A stretch of DNA of 64,000 bases from Nemophila menziesii (lineage: Eukaryota > Streptophyta > Magnoliopsida > Boraginales > Hydrophyllaceae). A program made the position numbers and the translations under genes. The stretch spans positions 45,194,233 to 45,258,232 of the forward strand of contig JARWIR010000002.1 in assembly GCA_029959085.1 (NCBI GenBank), written 5' to 3'. Positions 1 to 12,402 of this stretch are shown here, in pieces; positions within the stretch are counted from its first letter, which is position 1, and every line of letters starts with the position of its first letter. The notes below the pieces were generated by a model. The model made no database searches, had not been told where the DNA came from, and worked only from the letters and a program-made list of their open reading frames with translations.

Positions 1-1240
1 GACATAGAGTGAGTCGTGGAACTTAGGGATGAAATAAATGAAGCAACATGATAAAGCCTACGGAAATGACAGTTGGTGAGATACGTTTCAAGACATAAAG
101 GTTCATCAACTCCCCACACTCATTTACACCACCTTCGGATTATTATCAAGATTGCTCCTCTACCATTTAACAATAGCAAACGGCATCAAATCTGTTTAAA
201 AGTAGCTTGGTATCCGACGAAGGATTCCGAGATTTCGTACGGAGCAAATGGGAGGAGTACACTTGGAGAATATTTAGAGAAAATGAGACGGAATTTATTG
301 GCATGGAAACATGATAATTTTGGGTATATATTCCACAAGAAAAAAACCATTGACCCATATGGTAGGGATCCAAAATATATCACTAATTTTAGACAACAAC
401 TCCCTAGTGAAATTGGAGGCTAAGCGAAGTAAGGAATATGAGAGTTTTCTCGAGTAAGAGGAAAAGCGCTAGTGCCAGTAAGCGCAATCATGTTGGATTC
501 AGTTAGGAGACAAAAATACCAGATTTTATCATTTGACCATGTTAGTCCAAAAAGACAAGGCGGGGCGGCCGCAGATCAAGAACAACAATAATGAATGGCT
601 TGAGGACGAAGATAATCAGAGAACATAGGTGAAGGAATTTTTTAGCACATTTTCTCGCTAGATGACACCACATTATTGTTATTTTCACGTCTTAATATGC
701 CTACTTTAAAATCGGTTTACATCCTGATTTTATGTGGAGGGTTACAAGTGAATTATTCGAGTAGCGATATTCCACATGAAACCCCACAAGGAATTGTGAT
801 GGGATAAAATGACAATAGGATTGTATCAAAAGTGTTGGGAGATGGTCAGTCCTTAAATTTGTGATATGCCAAGACAGACATTACATTATGGATTTTTCCC
901 GAGAGCGGTCATGGGCACATCCATACACTTATCTTGTAGGTAGAAAGTCCAGAGTTCATCACATAATTTTGACCAATTAGCCTTATTAATATGTGTTACA
1001 AGAGTTGTATAAAAGTATTGGATAATCAGCTTCGTCCAATGCTAGCATAACTGATAGGCCAATATAATAGAAGTTTTCTTCCAAATTTCCGGCGATCGAC
1101 AACATCGTGCTAGTTAGTGAATCAGGTTATGTTATGAGGAACAAATAAGTCAGAATATACCAGTTAGTGTTATTGAAGTAAATGTGACTGGTTTGAGTAA
1201 ATTACTATGTTTAAGTGAGGTGCTGAATTTGTAAGCATAA
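1..1240 (+). pseudogene. LINE ORF2 remnant (endonuclease end, linker, start of reverse transcriptase), copy X1
   Basis: Decayed ORF2 of a plant LINE, an element that copies itself by target-primed reverse transcription. An open stretch at 73-423 reads as the C-terminal end of the APE-type endonuclease and the linker: a KVAWYPTKD-like segment, then LLAWKHDNFGYIF, the plant LINE pattern of a tryptophan-rich helix and W-x-FG-x-IF. The linker continues in broken frames. Reverse-transcriptase phrases follow: VSKVLGDGQSL near 825-855, and LRPMLA / SFLPN near 1032-1090, then a frame-shifted DNIVL-like piece. The catalytic YADD part of RT is not visible. Many stops and frameshifts; certainly non-functional. 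Relatives are at 27230-28900, 39808-41480 and 48150-49640. Confidence 0.8.
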
Positions 1241-1605
1241 ACTTGGTTGAATAACAAGTAATAATAATTAGAGAAAAGATAAACTTTAGTAATGGTTTAG
1301 TTCAAAATTGTCTTGTGATAACATGCCGATCCTTTGATTACAATGATTATACATGTATATAGACACTACTAAGACCACATTTACTCCCATGATCTCTTGC
1401 ATGGTTGCAACGTTTCGATAAGTACTCTTTTGATTCTTGAGGAGCATGCTTCTGGATTATGGTCACATCTGAAACAAATAATGGTCACGTCATTTAACCG
1501 TGGATCACGAGATGGCTGATTATTATAAGGATCGTGGCTTGGTATTGCCTACTCCTTGAGTAGACCGAATATACTCAACAAAATCTTCTTATTACTACTT
1601 GTCCT
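1241..1605. repeat. Non-coding 3' flank of the LINE, shared with block Z
   Basis: Gene-free. It aligns, with clear divergence, to about 28975-29310 and 41553-41888: shared phrases include the stretch around the GAGCATGCTTCT motif and CTCCTTGAGT(A/G)GACC. The homology fades just after 1600, where block X takes an unrelated course while block Z goes on into its tail. This marks the left edge of X-specific DNA. Confidence 0.7.
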
Positions 1606-2800
1606 TCATAATTATTGAGGTATTGTATGGATGATTTTTCACGAGCTACCCCTTTAATTGCACCTGAGGTCTAGCTGACATTTTCTCCATATAAACTACC
1701 AATTTAATTTTGTAATTTCCTTCAAGGAGATACTAAAATTTTATGGTTCATGTCTAGATTAATTTTTCATCTCGTCTGTCCACTAAAAAAGACGATTATT
1801 TGAGATTCCTTAACTCACGTGGAAGTTTCCATGTCTAGATTATTCGATAATTCTTCTATACATGACTCGATCCTTTATTTCCACTTTGTTTATAGTTTGA
1901 AATACTGATTTACATTCACTTACTGCGAAAACTGTTCCAAAATCAAAATATCTCAACGAGAAAAATTCCGCTTCGGGTAGCTTGGATACCTTTGTTTTTA
2001 TTCGCGTTTATCATTTTCTGTAACATGGATAGAGCAACTTGACAAGAATTCTACATAAATTTATTAACGAGGTGTCTCCGACGGAACATGACTGTATCCC
2101 AAAGGGGATGTGACATGATTATATCCTTGATGCGCCATTTGGATAAATCGAGAGGAGCTCCATCACCCAAGAACTTTATGGAGGTTATTTTACCTTTTTG
2201 CAAGAGGATTGCATATCCCTTATTGTTTATTTTCCTTGAGAGGGAAGAGAGCAAAGAGGATGTTTCACTAACCATCTGACAAGATCACTAGTTGCGTCAA
2301 GATCATGTCCCGCCGCTTAATCTTAAAATCACGTGTCTCCTTCATTAATATCTTCATTTCTTTCTCTACCTCATATTACTTTAGAGAATACTTCTTTAGG
2401 GGTGTATTTGGTTCGAGATTTCATAAAAGGTATTGAATTGTTCTTTTCTATCTCACATGCTTTCTTTATACATTTCTTCAATAATTTTATATTTTTAGTT
2501 GTCGGTGTATTCGACCCTCGTGTCCCTAGTAGAGATTGTGGTTTCTAAATTGGAAGGCATGGTAGATGGTGTCGTCCCTCAAGGTGTGATTAATAAACCA
2601 ACATTCGAGTGAGCTACTACACTTAAGTGTACGGGTTGTTAACAAGTAATAAATAGGTAAGGAAGGAGGTGTATCGTTCTCCACAAATACTATAAGGTTA
2701 ATTTATTTGTGTTTTCTGGAAGTGTAGCGGACCCGAGTTGAATTTACAAAAGATAAATAGATATTTGTTTGTTTTTGTGAGACTGAGGGACTAAAAATCA
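1606..2800. other. X-specific DNA without recognisable gene
   Basis: Only short open frames are present, on both strands around 2050-2550. They overlap each other and match no family I recognise. The same sequence is well conserved at about 50080-51255. The + strand frame at 2333-2548 (71 codons) lengthens to 86 codons in the other copy by loss of its stop, so it is not under obvious constraint. It may be the interior of an old retroelement, but I see no LTR, primer-binding site or polyprotein motif that would prove it. Confidence 0.5.
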
Positions 2801-2907
2801 ATAATAATAATAATATTAATAATAATAATAATATTAATAATAATATTAATAATAATAATATTAATAATAATAATATTAATAATAATAATAATATTAAAAT
2901 AATAATT
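2801..2907. repeat. (ATT/AAT)n microsatellite, X copy 1
   Basis: About 107 bases of ATT/AAT trinucleotides with periodic TATTAAT interruptions. It corresponds to 51258-51348 in copy 2, where the pattern of interruptions differs, as expected of replication slippage after the duplication. The hydrophobic leucine/isoleucine-rich - strand frame across it is only translated microsatellite. Confidence 0.95.
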
Positions 2908-5401
2908 AAAATGAAAAGAACGATAATATAAGTAAAGGGGATTGATTGCAAATATATTAAGAACATGAGATGAGAATATAGTGAGGGAATACGCAAGTAA
3001 TCACCGCTTGTTCTGGTTGTCCACTTTATTACTTTAAGGGAGAATTTAGTTCTACGCAATAGTTGGGATTCAATTCTCTCTCTAAATCCTTTATGGGTTG
3101 ATAGGAAGCTACCAAACACCACTAGATACCTTTTATGAGCTTACCTTACAAGTGATGGTAGACGCCTAAGGTTCTTACCTTAACGACTATGTGGTTACTC
3201 ATGACCTCCCGGTTAACTAATGAACACTAGACTCTTATGTGTTGTTTTGCGTAACGAAACCTCTCTTTAGGGAAAAAGTCATAATTACTAAGGTCGAATC
3301 ACTACTTGTCTAGAGTAGGGGCTGAAAATTTAATGGTCTAACATATAACCAAAACATAAAAACAAAATTCATTTCAATATATTAATCTCAAAATGCAACA
3401 CATTGTAGTACTCGAAAGTTTGTTTCATATATTAAGCATTATCAAGCTATGAGATAATTTGTTCATAGTAAAAATAGTAAAAAATGTATGAAATTGCTAA
3501 AATCCTGTTTTAAATAAAAATAATAAGGTTTATTCCAGGAATCGATAATAAACAGTGAAGGTTAGAGGTGGAATGGTGCCGAAAATGGCTTATTCTTCCT
3601 TTAGCTCCAAGCGTGTGAAATTACATATATTAAATTCTCCAAAAAAATTTTAGGAAGTGTGAACCAAAAAAAGTTTTCACCAAACATAGATAGGTTCGAG
3701 GCACCGTGGAAGCAATATCATTAAATTTGTCATCTTAACTCTGAATTGTGAACCGTCAACTCTCACGTGCTCCTAACTTAAAGTACAATCATAAGCCCAA
3801 GGGCTTGCTCAGAATCCTAGCTTAACGCGTGTGGTGACTCCATTAAGTCGACTTCAAAGTTTTGTAGGTAAATGCTTGTGATCTTTCATGGTGGGTTTTT
3901 TATCTTTTCACTACTTGACTTGGGGGGTTGCCTTGACTTCTTGACTTATATGCCTCATCAAGGGGTCTTTTATAAACCATGAACCTAAGAGCTTCACTTT
4001 TAGCACACAATTAATGCACAAAATCTCTACTAGTTACAAAATATTCAAAAGTAGATAAGAAATAAAAATATATCAAATATTAGGGAATAATCCCCAAATA
4101 GATCCAAAAAACCCCCAAGAAGCTGTCTCGTGGTGCAATTAATCTATCACAAAACGTGATTCATCAAGACCCTGAAATCAAAGATTTGTCGTTCAACAAA
4201 ATAAAAACTAAACTAGGGGCCTAAGTCCAACTAATCATCGAAGTATAAGGCATAGAGAACGATCCTAAAACAATACCTAAACATGTCTCATGAAATAATG
4301 CCTAAGAATTAATCTACAAATATACAAATCATACAGATAATCAACACAATAATATTATCAGGTACAATTAGTTTCACAATGCAAGAAGAGATCGTTTTTA
4401 CTTATTTCAAAACGGTGGACATAGGTTGTTCTCAGTCCTTTCACGTGGTCTAATGGTCAACTCAACTACTCCCAATCTGTTCAATAGTTACTAAAAAATA
4501 TAACTATCAATCTTGAGGTCTTAAGATGTAGCGTAGGCTTAAGGTAGGGTGTGGTCTATTTGGGTAATTATGAGTGGGTTGTTGACCCTCTCCTCACTAT
4601 CCATCAACTAATCGTCCTAGAGCTTGATTTTACGCTCATAATCATGCTCACTTAACCTACCTGATGCCAAATCAAAGCATCCCCAAGTTCCAAACCAATC
4701 ATGAATGTACTATACAAGTTTTTTTATTGTTTTCATATATTTTTCTTTCCTTTTTCGTAAGTCAAACACGAATTTTTTTATGAGTACTCGTGTTAAATTA
4801 TTTTCTTTTAATTCTCTATTTCTTTGTATTTTATTTTCTTTTCAAATCTTTTTTCTTACTAATCTGGTAAGTATTACAAATAAGCGCATAATGATAAATC
4901 ACAAAATAAATATCTAACCTCCCAATGTATCTCATGATCATGTACCCATCACCCAAAAGTCGAGCTCGAAAACAACTATTCCTAAACATGTGACTCGATG
5001 GCGGGTCATATGGTTGAGTCCTAAAACTAAAGGGTAAAGTCTTATAATGCAGCTATCACAGAAAAGGATAAAGGTTAGAACGAGACTATGAAGAATATAT
5101 CAATTAAATTCGGTTAGCAAGCTAAAAGTAAACAAAGGGATAATAAAGAAACACCTCAATCATTTTTCTAATTGTATGGTCTCGTTATTCTTTTGCTTTT
5201 AATGCATATGTTAATTGGTTTTTCGACTAGGTTGAACCTCACATTCAAACACCTCTCATCCCCACATCGTTTAAACTTATCTTCTTATCATTCATTACTA
5301 ATTAGTTCTATCTACAATTACATGTTTTCATATTTGTACTTTATTTACATCATAAACAATTCACAATGACTATTCTTATCTATCATTAACTTGTATAAAG
5401 C
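2908..5401. other. X-specific DNA, no gene seen
   Basis: Moderately complex, less AT-rich than its surroundings, conserved at about 51350-53857 with small indels. No open frame of convincing length or composition. The texture (a GC-richer run with TATAAA at 3971-3976) would fit the non-coding end of an LTR retrotransposon, but no terminal repeat pair is present within the block, so this is only a guess. Confidence 0.4.
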
Positions 5402-6180
5402 ATGTTTTTCAGGTTTGTTTTCTAAGTCCCACAACTATTTATTATACGGTTTTGTTTTGTATTTTTCATTTTCTTAATGACAATAAGAAAATTAACTAAT
5501 TAAGAAAGCAATAACCAAAAATATATTTAACTGAGTTAACTAATTTTGTGGTTGTTTTCTTGTTATATATATATATTAGAAATACCTTGTATCTAAAGAT
5601 ATGGCAATATATACACTTTTTTATTTTAATAGAATCCAGTAATTACAAATGTATTTTATTTGTGCAAATAGAAAAAAGAAAATATGTACATTGTACAAGC
5701 TACCTTCCAATTTTGTTGGTTTCAGAGGAGACATCCGTGATGGGTGGTAGTATTTAACATATTAATAAGAAAACAAAATATTTCAACATTAAAAGGTTTG
5801 GTTTTATTTTTTAATATGTCTCGGGTATGTTAAAACTTACCAAACAGGTAAGTTAAATGGAATTTAACTTGTAGTGCAAACTAACTAAAGATTTTGTATG
5901 TCAAACATAATTTAACTGGTAAGAAAATAATTATTCGGGTATGTTAGAATTTCATATACTAAACAGGTATATAACTATGATTTAGGGACCATTTCGCAAA
6001 TATTTAAACTATCTTATAATATTCAACAAAACATTATGTTGAGTATGAGCATAGGTTGTATTAAGAAATGCGTCAACATCTCTTCTATCTTCATCTAAAG
6101 CAGGATGACCTAGAAAATTCGAGATAGATCCTGTAAAATAAACATTATAATCAAATTACAGGGAAATAAAGTGAAAAAAT
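5402..6180. repeat. Part of block X that exists in three copies
   Basis: This piece recurs at 35955-36734 as well as in block X copy 2 (53858-54636). At diagnostic sites the 35955 copy agrees with copy 2, not with this one: CCCACACC versus CCCACAAC here, and GTGCATTG versus GTACATTG here. It has no gene; the 69-codon frame at 5548-5757 is AT-rich translation without family features. Confidence 0.9.
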
Positions 6181-8431
6181 AAAAAATTAACTTCAATATG
6201 TTGTGTTAACGTTGTTATAAAAGTAGAGGTTGTAACAAACGTAATAAACATATAATCAGAAAAACACCAAAACAAAAATAAAATTTCTCCACCTATAATC
6301 AAAAAAAGTTACAAGACAGCTAGAATGCAAAATGCTACCTAAAAACTATGTTTGAGCTGAGGATAGTATATGATAGCTACATGTGTTCTATATAACAGAG
6401 TTGTAAATCAGATATCTAAATTGGCCTTGAAAGAAAGGTAATTCATAGTTCAGTGTTATGTCCTTGAAGAAGAGTATTCAATTTAGACATTTGAAGAAGA
6501 GAATTCAAATCTATTTGAAGAAGGAATTTTGAAAGTCAAAATAACAACACGTAAGAAAGAGAGATGTGCTTCATTGGAATTAGATGTAAATCCCTGTAGC
6601 TACTCTCGTTCAAAAAAGAGAAATGAGCTTTTCATAGCCTTCACTGAGTTGTGTAGTTGCGTGTGTTGTGTGGGTGTGATGAGAAAGTAATTTTTCTATA
6701 ATAGTCGCCGATGAGATTTTTTATTTTTTGTTCCAATTGGTGAGATTTGTTGTGTTGTGTGTGTGAGTGTGTGATGAGTATTTTTTTATTTATCTAATTT
6801 TAATGATGAGCGTTTATTGGAGTTTTTTCTAATGATTTATTTTTTAGCAACTTATATATGTTGTAGTTTTTTCACAAATATTTAAATAGAGTTGAATATT
6901 TTTATTTTATTTTTAGGTGGAAGTTGTACTTAACGCTCTCCAAAATGAAAGAACACAATGTTGATCTTTTTTCATAGTTACAACATAAAATTTATATTTC
7001 TAAATACCATTTTAATATGGTATATATTAATTCACTTGGTGGAGTTATGACCACAAGAATTTCACAAAGCCCAACAATCTATATTTCTTTTTTATATAAA
7101 ATAAGTGTATTTCGTTGTTACAGCTTGTTTAGCTCTCATTAGTATGATCTGTAAAAATAAATGAAAATTTGATCTCCAAAAAGAGTGACATCCGCCATCC
7201 AAATATTGACAGCTGAATCTTCGCCCATTTGCATGTGCTTCCATTGATCACTAAGGTATTGAGTTGTTTGCAAGAAATGCCTTCCATCTGTCTAAAGTAA
7301 GGCTTAGTTTAGTGTAATAAGTGCTAAACCTACACAATGATTGAAATTGGAAGATAAAAATTCGCAAATATACTCGTGTCGAATATTAACATTTCACCAA
7401 CTAAACTCATTAATGCTTCTACAAAGTAATGTTATCCAATAACTGAAGGTACCAAACATTCAATATTTACCGACATGAAAAGTAGGTGATGATAGACTAC
7501 GGTCTATTAAATTTATACTTGTATAACGAAATCTCATTTCTTGACCAAAACTTCTTATTGCAGTTGACCCTGAAATTATTTTTGTAAACTCCAATTAATC
7601 GAGAGAGTTCATGTGCTTATGGTATGTAACATCGATGTAACCACACAAAATTGAAATTACATAATTAAAACCATAAAAACCTAAATCTCACCCATATTCT
7701 TTTTGTTAGGTTCTGTAATCCCTTCATGAGCTCTATTTTTCAGAATTTTAGTAGCAGCCACAGTAGTTTTAATAATTGAAGTTTCAGCTTCCTGAATTTT
7801 AGAAAAAAATTAAGATCCATCCCCAAGCCTTTAGATCCAGATAATTCAGCTCCCTTTCTTTTTTTTCTGCTCTTAAACGACCTCCACCAGAAGTTGTGTG
7901 TTTTAATTTTCCCAAGAACAGTATTTATGTGATTATAAAGTGCCCACAATAGTATTACCAATAAAAATTCTTGTTTGGTCCCAAATGCCTCCACCCCTGT
8001 GGCTGCACAATTATGTGAAGCTACCGTAGTGCTTTTAATTGTCTTTTTGGCCCCTATAATTTTTGAGTTTTGGGTTAACCCCTAAAAATTTATCCCCTAA
8101 ATATGTCAACTCTCCGAGCTTGCTTCGCTGATCAGCTCGAAAAATGTCTCTAACTGCAGCATATGCGTGTGTATGAACTACATGTCTGTATGTTTCAATT
8201 TTCCACGTCTCAAGTCCTCATTAACTCTACAAACCAGACCACTTAAATTACATATGTAACACACATAAAACAAACAAAAAAACACTAATTTTGTATAATT
8301 AAAACACTACTTCCATAGGTTTCTGTTATAACTCCCTCCGCCTCAACATGGTTGATTGTATAATTAATTAATTAATATTCATATTCAAATTTTCGAAAAA
8401 ATAGAAACTACCTCTATGAGCAAAATAATTT
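6181..8431. other. X-specific DNA, no gene seen
   Basis: Very AT-rich, conserved at about 54637-56851 with many small indels. There is a small local repetition around 6470-6535 (three versions of a TTTGAAGAAG(A/G)(A/G) phrase). A - strand open frame at 7740-7994 lacks an ATG at its upstream end and is broken by indels in the other copy, so I do not call it a gene. Confidence 0.4.
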
Positions 8432-8599
8432 TTAAGTACTAACGGAAACCGAACCCAAATTATGGCCTTTGTCGGCTTCTTCTTTGTAAAACAAATATTC
8501 TTCATCTTCTTTACCAAGTTTGCAGTAAGCCTCCATTTTAGGGGTATATAAGTCTTTTCTAGTCAGCTTCATCTCATGCAAATCCACTACTTTAATCAT
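8432..8599 (-). CDS. Hypothetical 55-residue protein, duplicated
   Basis: Unrecognised. From the ATG at 8599 the frame encodes 55 residues with an ordinary, charged composition (begins MIKVVDLHEMKLTRKDLY, rich in K, E and D, contains KEDEEYLFYKEEADKG) rather than the poly-AT translation typical here. The frame stays open without ATG for another 18 codons upstream with a hydrophobic run (FITFSFHIIVCLSM), so it could be an exon with a signal-like start. The copy at 56852-57019 keeps the frame with one silent and one replacement change (E to G). It could equally be a fragment of a longer spliced gene or a chance frame; low confidence. Confidence 0.25.
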   Translation of the reverse strand: MIKVVDLHEMKLTRKDLYTPKMEAYCKLGKEDEEYLFYKEEADKGHNLGSVSVST

Positions 8600-8924
8600 A
8601 CTCAAACAAACAATAATATGGAAACTAAAAGTTATAAAAAGCTTTCTTTTCAAATTTAATTCTTCACCAAAAGCATAACTTGAGAAGAATTTCTTTAGTA
8701 ATAACTTCCAAATCTCTCACAGGGTCCACAATGTCATCAACATGAATAATATCTGGATCTTCAAATGCATCTAAAATGTATAAAAAATAACTGACTAACA
8801 ATTAATTTAAGATAGATGATGAAGACACATTGAAATTTATAAAGTCAGAGACTAAACTGTCAAAATGTATAAAGGTAAGGGACCTATCATAACTAAGAGT
8901 AACATAGAGCCCACTCCTTGAAAT

Positions 8925-9651
8925 CAACACAATGTTGAGGGTTATGGTGCATACCCATTAGACCAAATCTACCAAAAAAAATTGACATAGTCAATTTCAC
9001 AAACATATAATAAACATACAGCTATTTTGTATCACTTTTTTATGAATCAATCTTTACCGGGCTCCTAATAATTTTTTTCGTAGGACAAATATTTCCATTA
9101 ACTGCACCCTATACAATCATTCATGTACACAAAATATTCTATTCTCTGTAATTTACTCAACACATGAAATACATTAACGAAATCATATAAATGTAGGGAT
9201 TAAATTTCACGTTAACATTAATTCTGAGCTTTGGAGGTTTTACTGCTTGTGTGTAATTTATACAAATACCAAGGATGCAACAAAGTGGCAGGTTACAATT
9301 CCAAAAGTAAAATATCATCATTTTACAATTTTTCTGAATTATTTAAATTCAGTATAATTTATTATTTTAAAAAAAATAAAATATTTTGACAATAGAGTAA
9401 AAACATGATAATGGCTATCCAAATCGCGGCAAAGGAAATAAAATTACTGAAATTACTGAAATTTTGTCTTATACAGCAATTTTTGAATTATAGTTGCAGT
9501 GGAGTGGATTGGACCTTATGTGCATAAAGTTTGTTAGTTCTGAACTTTTTAGATTAATCACCCATACATATATCTAATTTTTTTTATGATATGAAAATAT
9601 TTAACACATAAATGGGGATGTACCCAACCCTCAACTCAAAACTCTGTGTTG
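8925..9651. mobile_element. MITE-like element bounded by an imperfect inverted repeat
   Basis: The left arm at 8934-8959 (GTTGAGGGTTATGGTGCAT, then ACCCATT) is matched on the other strand by 9611-9635 (GTTGAGGGTTGGGTACAT, then CCCCATT). A CAACACA / TGTGTTG pair lies just outside the arms at 8925-8931 and 9645-9651. The 0.65 kb between is AT-rich and non-coding. No clean target-site duplication could be found, so the superfamily is not assigned. It lies just beyond the right edge of duplicated block X, so copy 2 of X gives no information on its presence. Confidence 0.45.
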
Positions 9652-9735
9652 TGTCGGAAAGTAATAAATTTAAGAGTTTACATTAAACGGGTAATATACA
9701 CGATTAAAGATGAGAAAGGTAAAGATAACATTACT

Positions 9736-9868
9736 CCGCAGGTCAAGGTGGCTTACCGCGGACCGGTTTGGTCCAGTTCTCTGGAAGGGGAAATGAAGAT
9801 CCGGACTGGTAAGAAGGACCAGATTACCGGTTTCGGTTCCAGTTCCGGACAAACCGGTTCTGCCTTTT
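9736..9868. other. CCGG-rich cluster, left
   Basis: A sudden GC-richer island in AT-rich DNA, full of CCGG-containing words: GGACCGGTTTGGTCC, ACCGGTTTCGGTTCCAG, TTCCGGACAAACCGG. The related cluster at 12403-12580 has the same vocabulary. The 81-codon frame at 9646-9891 that covers it has no ATG start and no family features. Such clusters occur as subterminal repeats of plant DNA transposons; that reading is inference. Confidence 0.5.
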
Positions 9869-12278
9869 TTTATATTCTTTGTTTGTATTGAATTTTTTTA
9901 AACTATATTTGTACTGAATATTTTTTGTTAAGTGTTTTTTTGTATTGGCCTAGGATATAAAAACTAGCATTATATCATCATCATATAATTTGCAAATATT
10001 TCTTTCAAACCATAAAAAGGAAATTGCACAACATTTAAATCCAGTACAACAACTATTCTTTGCATTTATTCCACTATAGCAAGTCTTGTAACAAGTAAAA
10101 ATAATCTCAATTGATTATGTGTTGCCACTACATATATACAACCTATATTTCACAAAGAATAAAGATAAGATTTACAACCTTCAAAAAATAATAAAACAAT
10201 GTTTGAGAGATTAACAAATCAGATAAAGATATGAAGATTACCAATTACAGACTAAACTAAACCAATCAACAAAGTATTCTCTCTCAATTGTTATCTAATA
10301 TATTAATAGTAAAAAATTACATAAACAAATGATTCACAACTCTTTAATTCGTTAAGCATTGTTCTTGCAAAAAACATAGATAACAAGAACATGATATAAG
10401 TGAGAGAACTAAGAAAATAAAGAGGAAAAAAAACTAGCTCGCGGAATCGATGAGATCTAGTGGATCAGCTAAGTGACCAAAATTAATTCAAGAATGTCAA
10501 CGTAGAAATGATTGGTCAAAAAAACAATTTAACCCATTCCTTTACACTTTTGTTTTTCAGAAAATGAAAAAAAGGACCCCACGTAATTTAACAAATCAGA
10601 ATATTAAGCCCCAAATTCTTTTTTCAAAAATTTCAAATATAACACCTTAGAAATTAAATGTTACTTTGAAAATTATAAACACTTACAATTTAAAATAATA
10701 ATGCAATGTCATCATAAAATCGCCTAAGGGCATTTTGGACAAAAAACATCTCTTAAAAGTTTAGGGTTCCTTTTATAAATTTTTAGAATTATAATCATTA
10801 TTTCAAACACTTAAAGAAGATTTTTTAAAGGGATTTTTGTCCAATTGAACCATTTTAGAAAACTTTGGGGCAATTTCATAAACATAGTTATCTTCTATAA
10901 AGGTTTTTCATTATTTTTGTATTAAATAGGGGTTGATTTGCATTTTCCAAAACTTTAAACCCTTCAATTCTAAAACTCCTGTCAATTCAAAATATGTTTC
11001 AACTACTTGATCAAAATCAGAGGGACTTATAGTGTAATTTATTTACCTCAATTTGAATTCGCAAAGTTCACAAAAATCTTAAATTTTACTATCAAAATCT
11101 CATGAAATAACTTCTTATATGCTCAAAACATCTAAATCAAGCACTAGTTGTAACAATTTTACACAAAATATGGACTTTCTATATATATTTCAGAAGAAAC
11201 AAGACCTCAAAGTATAATTTTCGAAAAGAAGTTATACTACTTTAAACAAATTCACCCAAAATAGGAACTAATCTATCAATTTCTCATTTTAAATTACCCT
11301 TAACACTTTGAATTACAATATAAATTTCTCAAAAAACCAGTGACTTATAGAATCATTTTCGAAACCAATATGTATTTCCCACAACAAATTCACATAAATT
11401 GGAGATTAAGTGGATCAATTTCCCCTTTAACACATTCTATTACAATACATAATTCACAAAAACTAGTGACTTTGACTCTCAAAATCTCATAAAACAGGTA
11501 TTTATAGTATCAATTCACATTAATCAAGCACCAATAGGAACAATTTAGCACAAAATATGGACTTTCCATATCAATTTCACAAAAATTAGGAACAATTTCG
11601 AATTACACAAACAATTTTGCATAACACATGGGGCTAAAACAACAAATTTCATATAAACCAGAGAATTGAATTTTGAAAATCAAGAGTAACAAAATTCAAA
11701 ACATCCACAAAACACCAAACACAAATCATATAAACTAGGGATCAAAGCCATCTTCACATAATCACTAAATAAAACATCAACAAGACCTTCCCTCTTCATC
11801 AACAAAACACCAATTCGACATGCATAGAAGCAAAACACATATATTTATTAGAAAATATGAATAAAAATAAAAAAAATAAGAAAATATAAATCTAAAATTA
11901 TGGACTTACTTTACTATTTTCGAATTGAGTCTCTATAATTACCAGAAAGAACAAATCCAAATACCCTCACAAAAAAATCAGTTTAAGGCTCATCAAGAAC
12001 CCAGAAAAATGATATAATTGAAGATAAAAGAATGTTTTTACCATCCTATCCACGAATTAGACAACCCACACACCACCACCATAGCCATGTCTTATACAAA
12101 CCGACACCACCACCATAGCCACTAATTACTCAAGGCACCACCAACAATTAATTAATTTCTGAATATTGAAGATAATAGACTTGATATAAGTTCATATGGG
12201 AATTGAATGGGGAAGGTGCTTTGGTGAAATGAATTAACTCGTGGAGTAAATGGGGTCGGTGGGTTTGGGTGTAATGGG
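9869..12278. other. AT-rich interval between the two CCGG clusters, no gene
   Basis: No open frame of note. Loose internal repetition is visible: a phrase of the type CACAAAATATGGACTTTC recurs at about 11162 and 11551, each time preceded by a CAAGCAC-type word and an AACAATTT word, and CACAAAAA-plus-CCAGTGACTT phrases recur in between. The interval could be the interior of a non-autonomous DNA transposon whose ends carry the CCGG clusters. Confidence 0.4.
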
Positions 12279-12402
12279 GAGGGTAATGGGGAGGGTTGGG
12301 TAATGTAAGGTATTAATATAAAAAAATTAAATACTTATCTGAGGGTAATGGGGCGGGTTGGGTAATGTAAGGTATGAATATAAAAAAATTAAATACTTAT
12401 CT
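12279..12402. repeat. 62-bp tandem duplication
   Basis: Unit 1 (12279-12340) and unit 2 (12341-12402) are directly adjacent and differ at two positions. Each unit runs from GAGGGTAATGGGG through GGTTGGGTAATGTAAGG to ATACTTATCT. A shorter GTAATGGG-type word also precedes unit 1, so the block grew by slippage or unequal exchange. Confidence 0.95.

Larger units (their letters stand above)
1..8843 (+). repeat. Segmental duplication block X, copy 1
   Basis: The whole stretch matches 48629-57263 in direct orientation, collinear apart from small indels. The match stops sharply after the shared phrase ending at 8843; the other copy continues into unrelated sequence at 57264. The window cuts this copy at its left edge: in copy 2 the same LINE continues further upstream. 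Contents are a decayed LINE ORF2 (1-1240), its 3' flank (to about 1605), then about 7 kb without recognisable genes. A third, partial copy of 5402-6180 lies at 35955-36734. Seen directly; the two-copy relationship is very secure. Confidence 0.95.

Noticed and set aside
2703..3122. 139-codon - strand frame, the longest in the window
   Set aside because: Its leucine/isoleucine run is translated (ATT/AAT)n microsatellite; the frame differs in the other X copy.
1606..8843. LTR retrotransposon
   Set aside because: No pair of long terminal repeats, primer-binding site, polypurine tract or gag/pol motifs could be found in the block.
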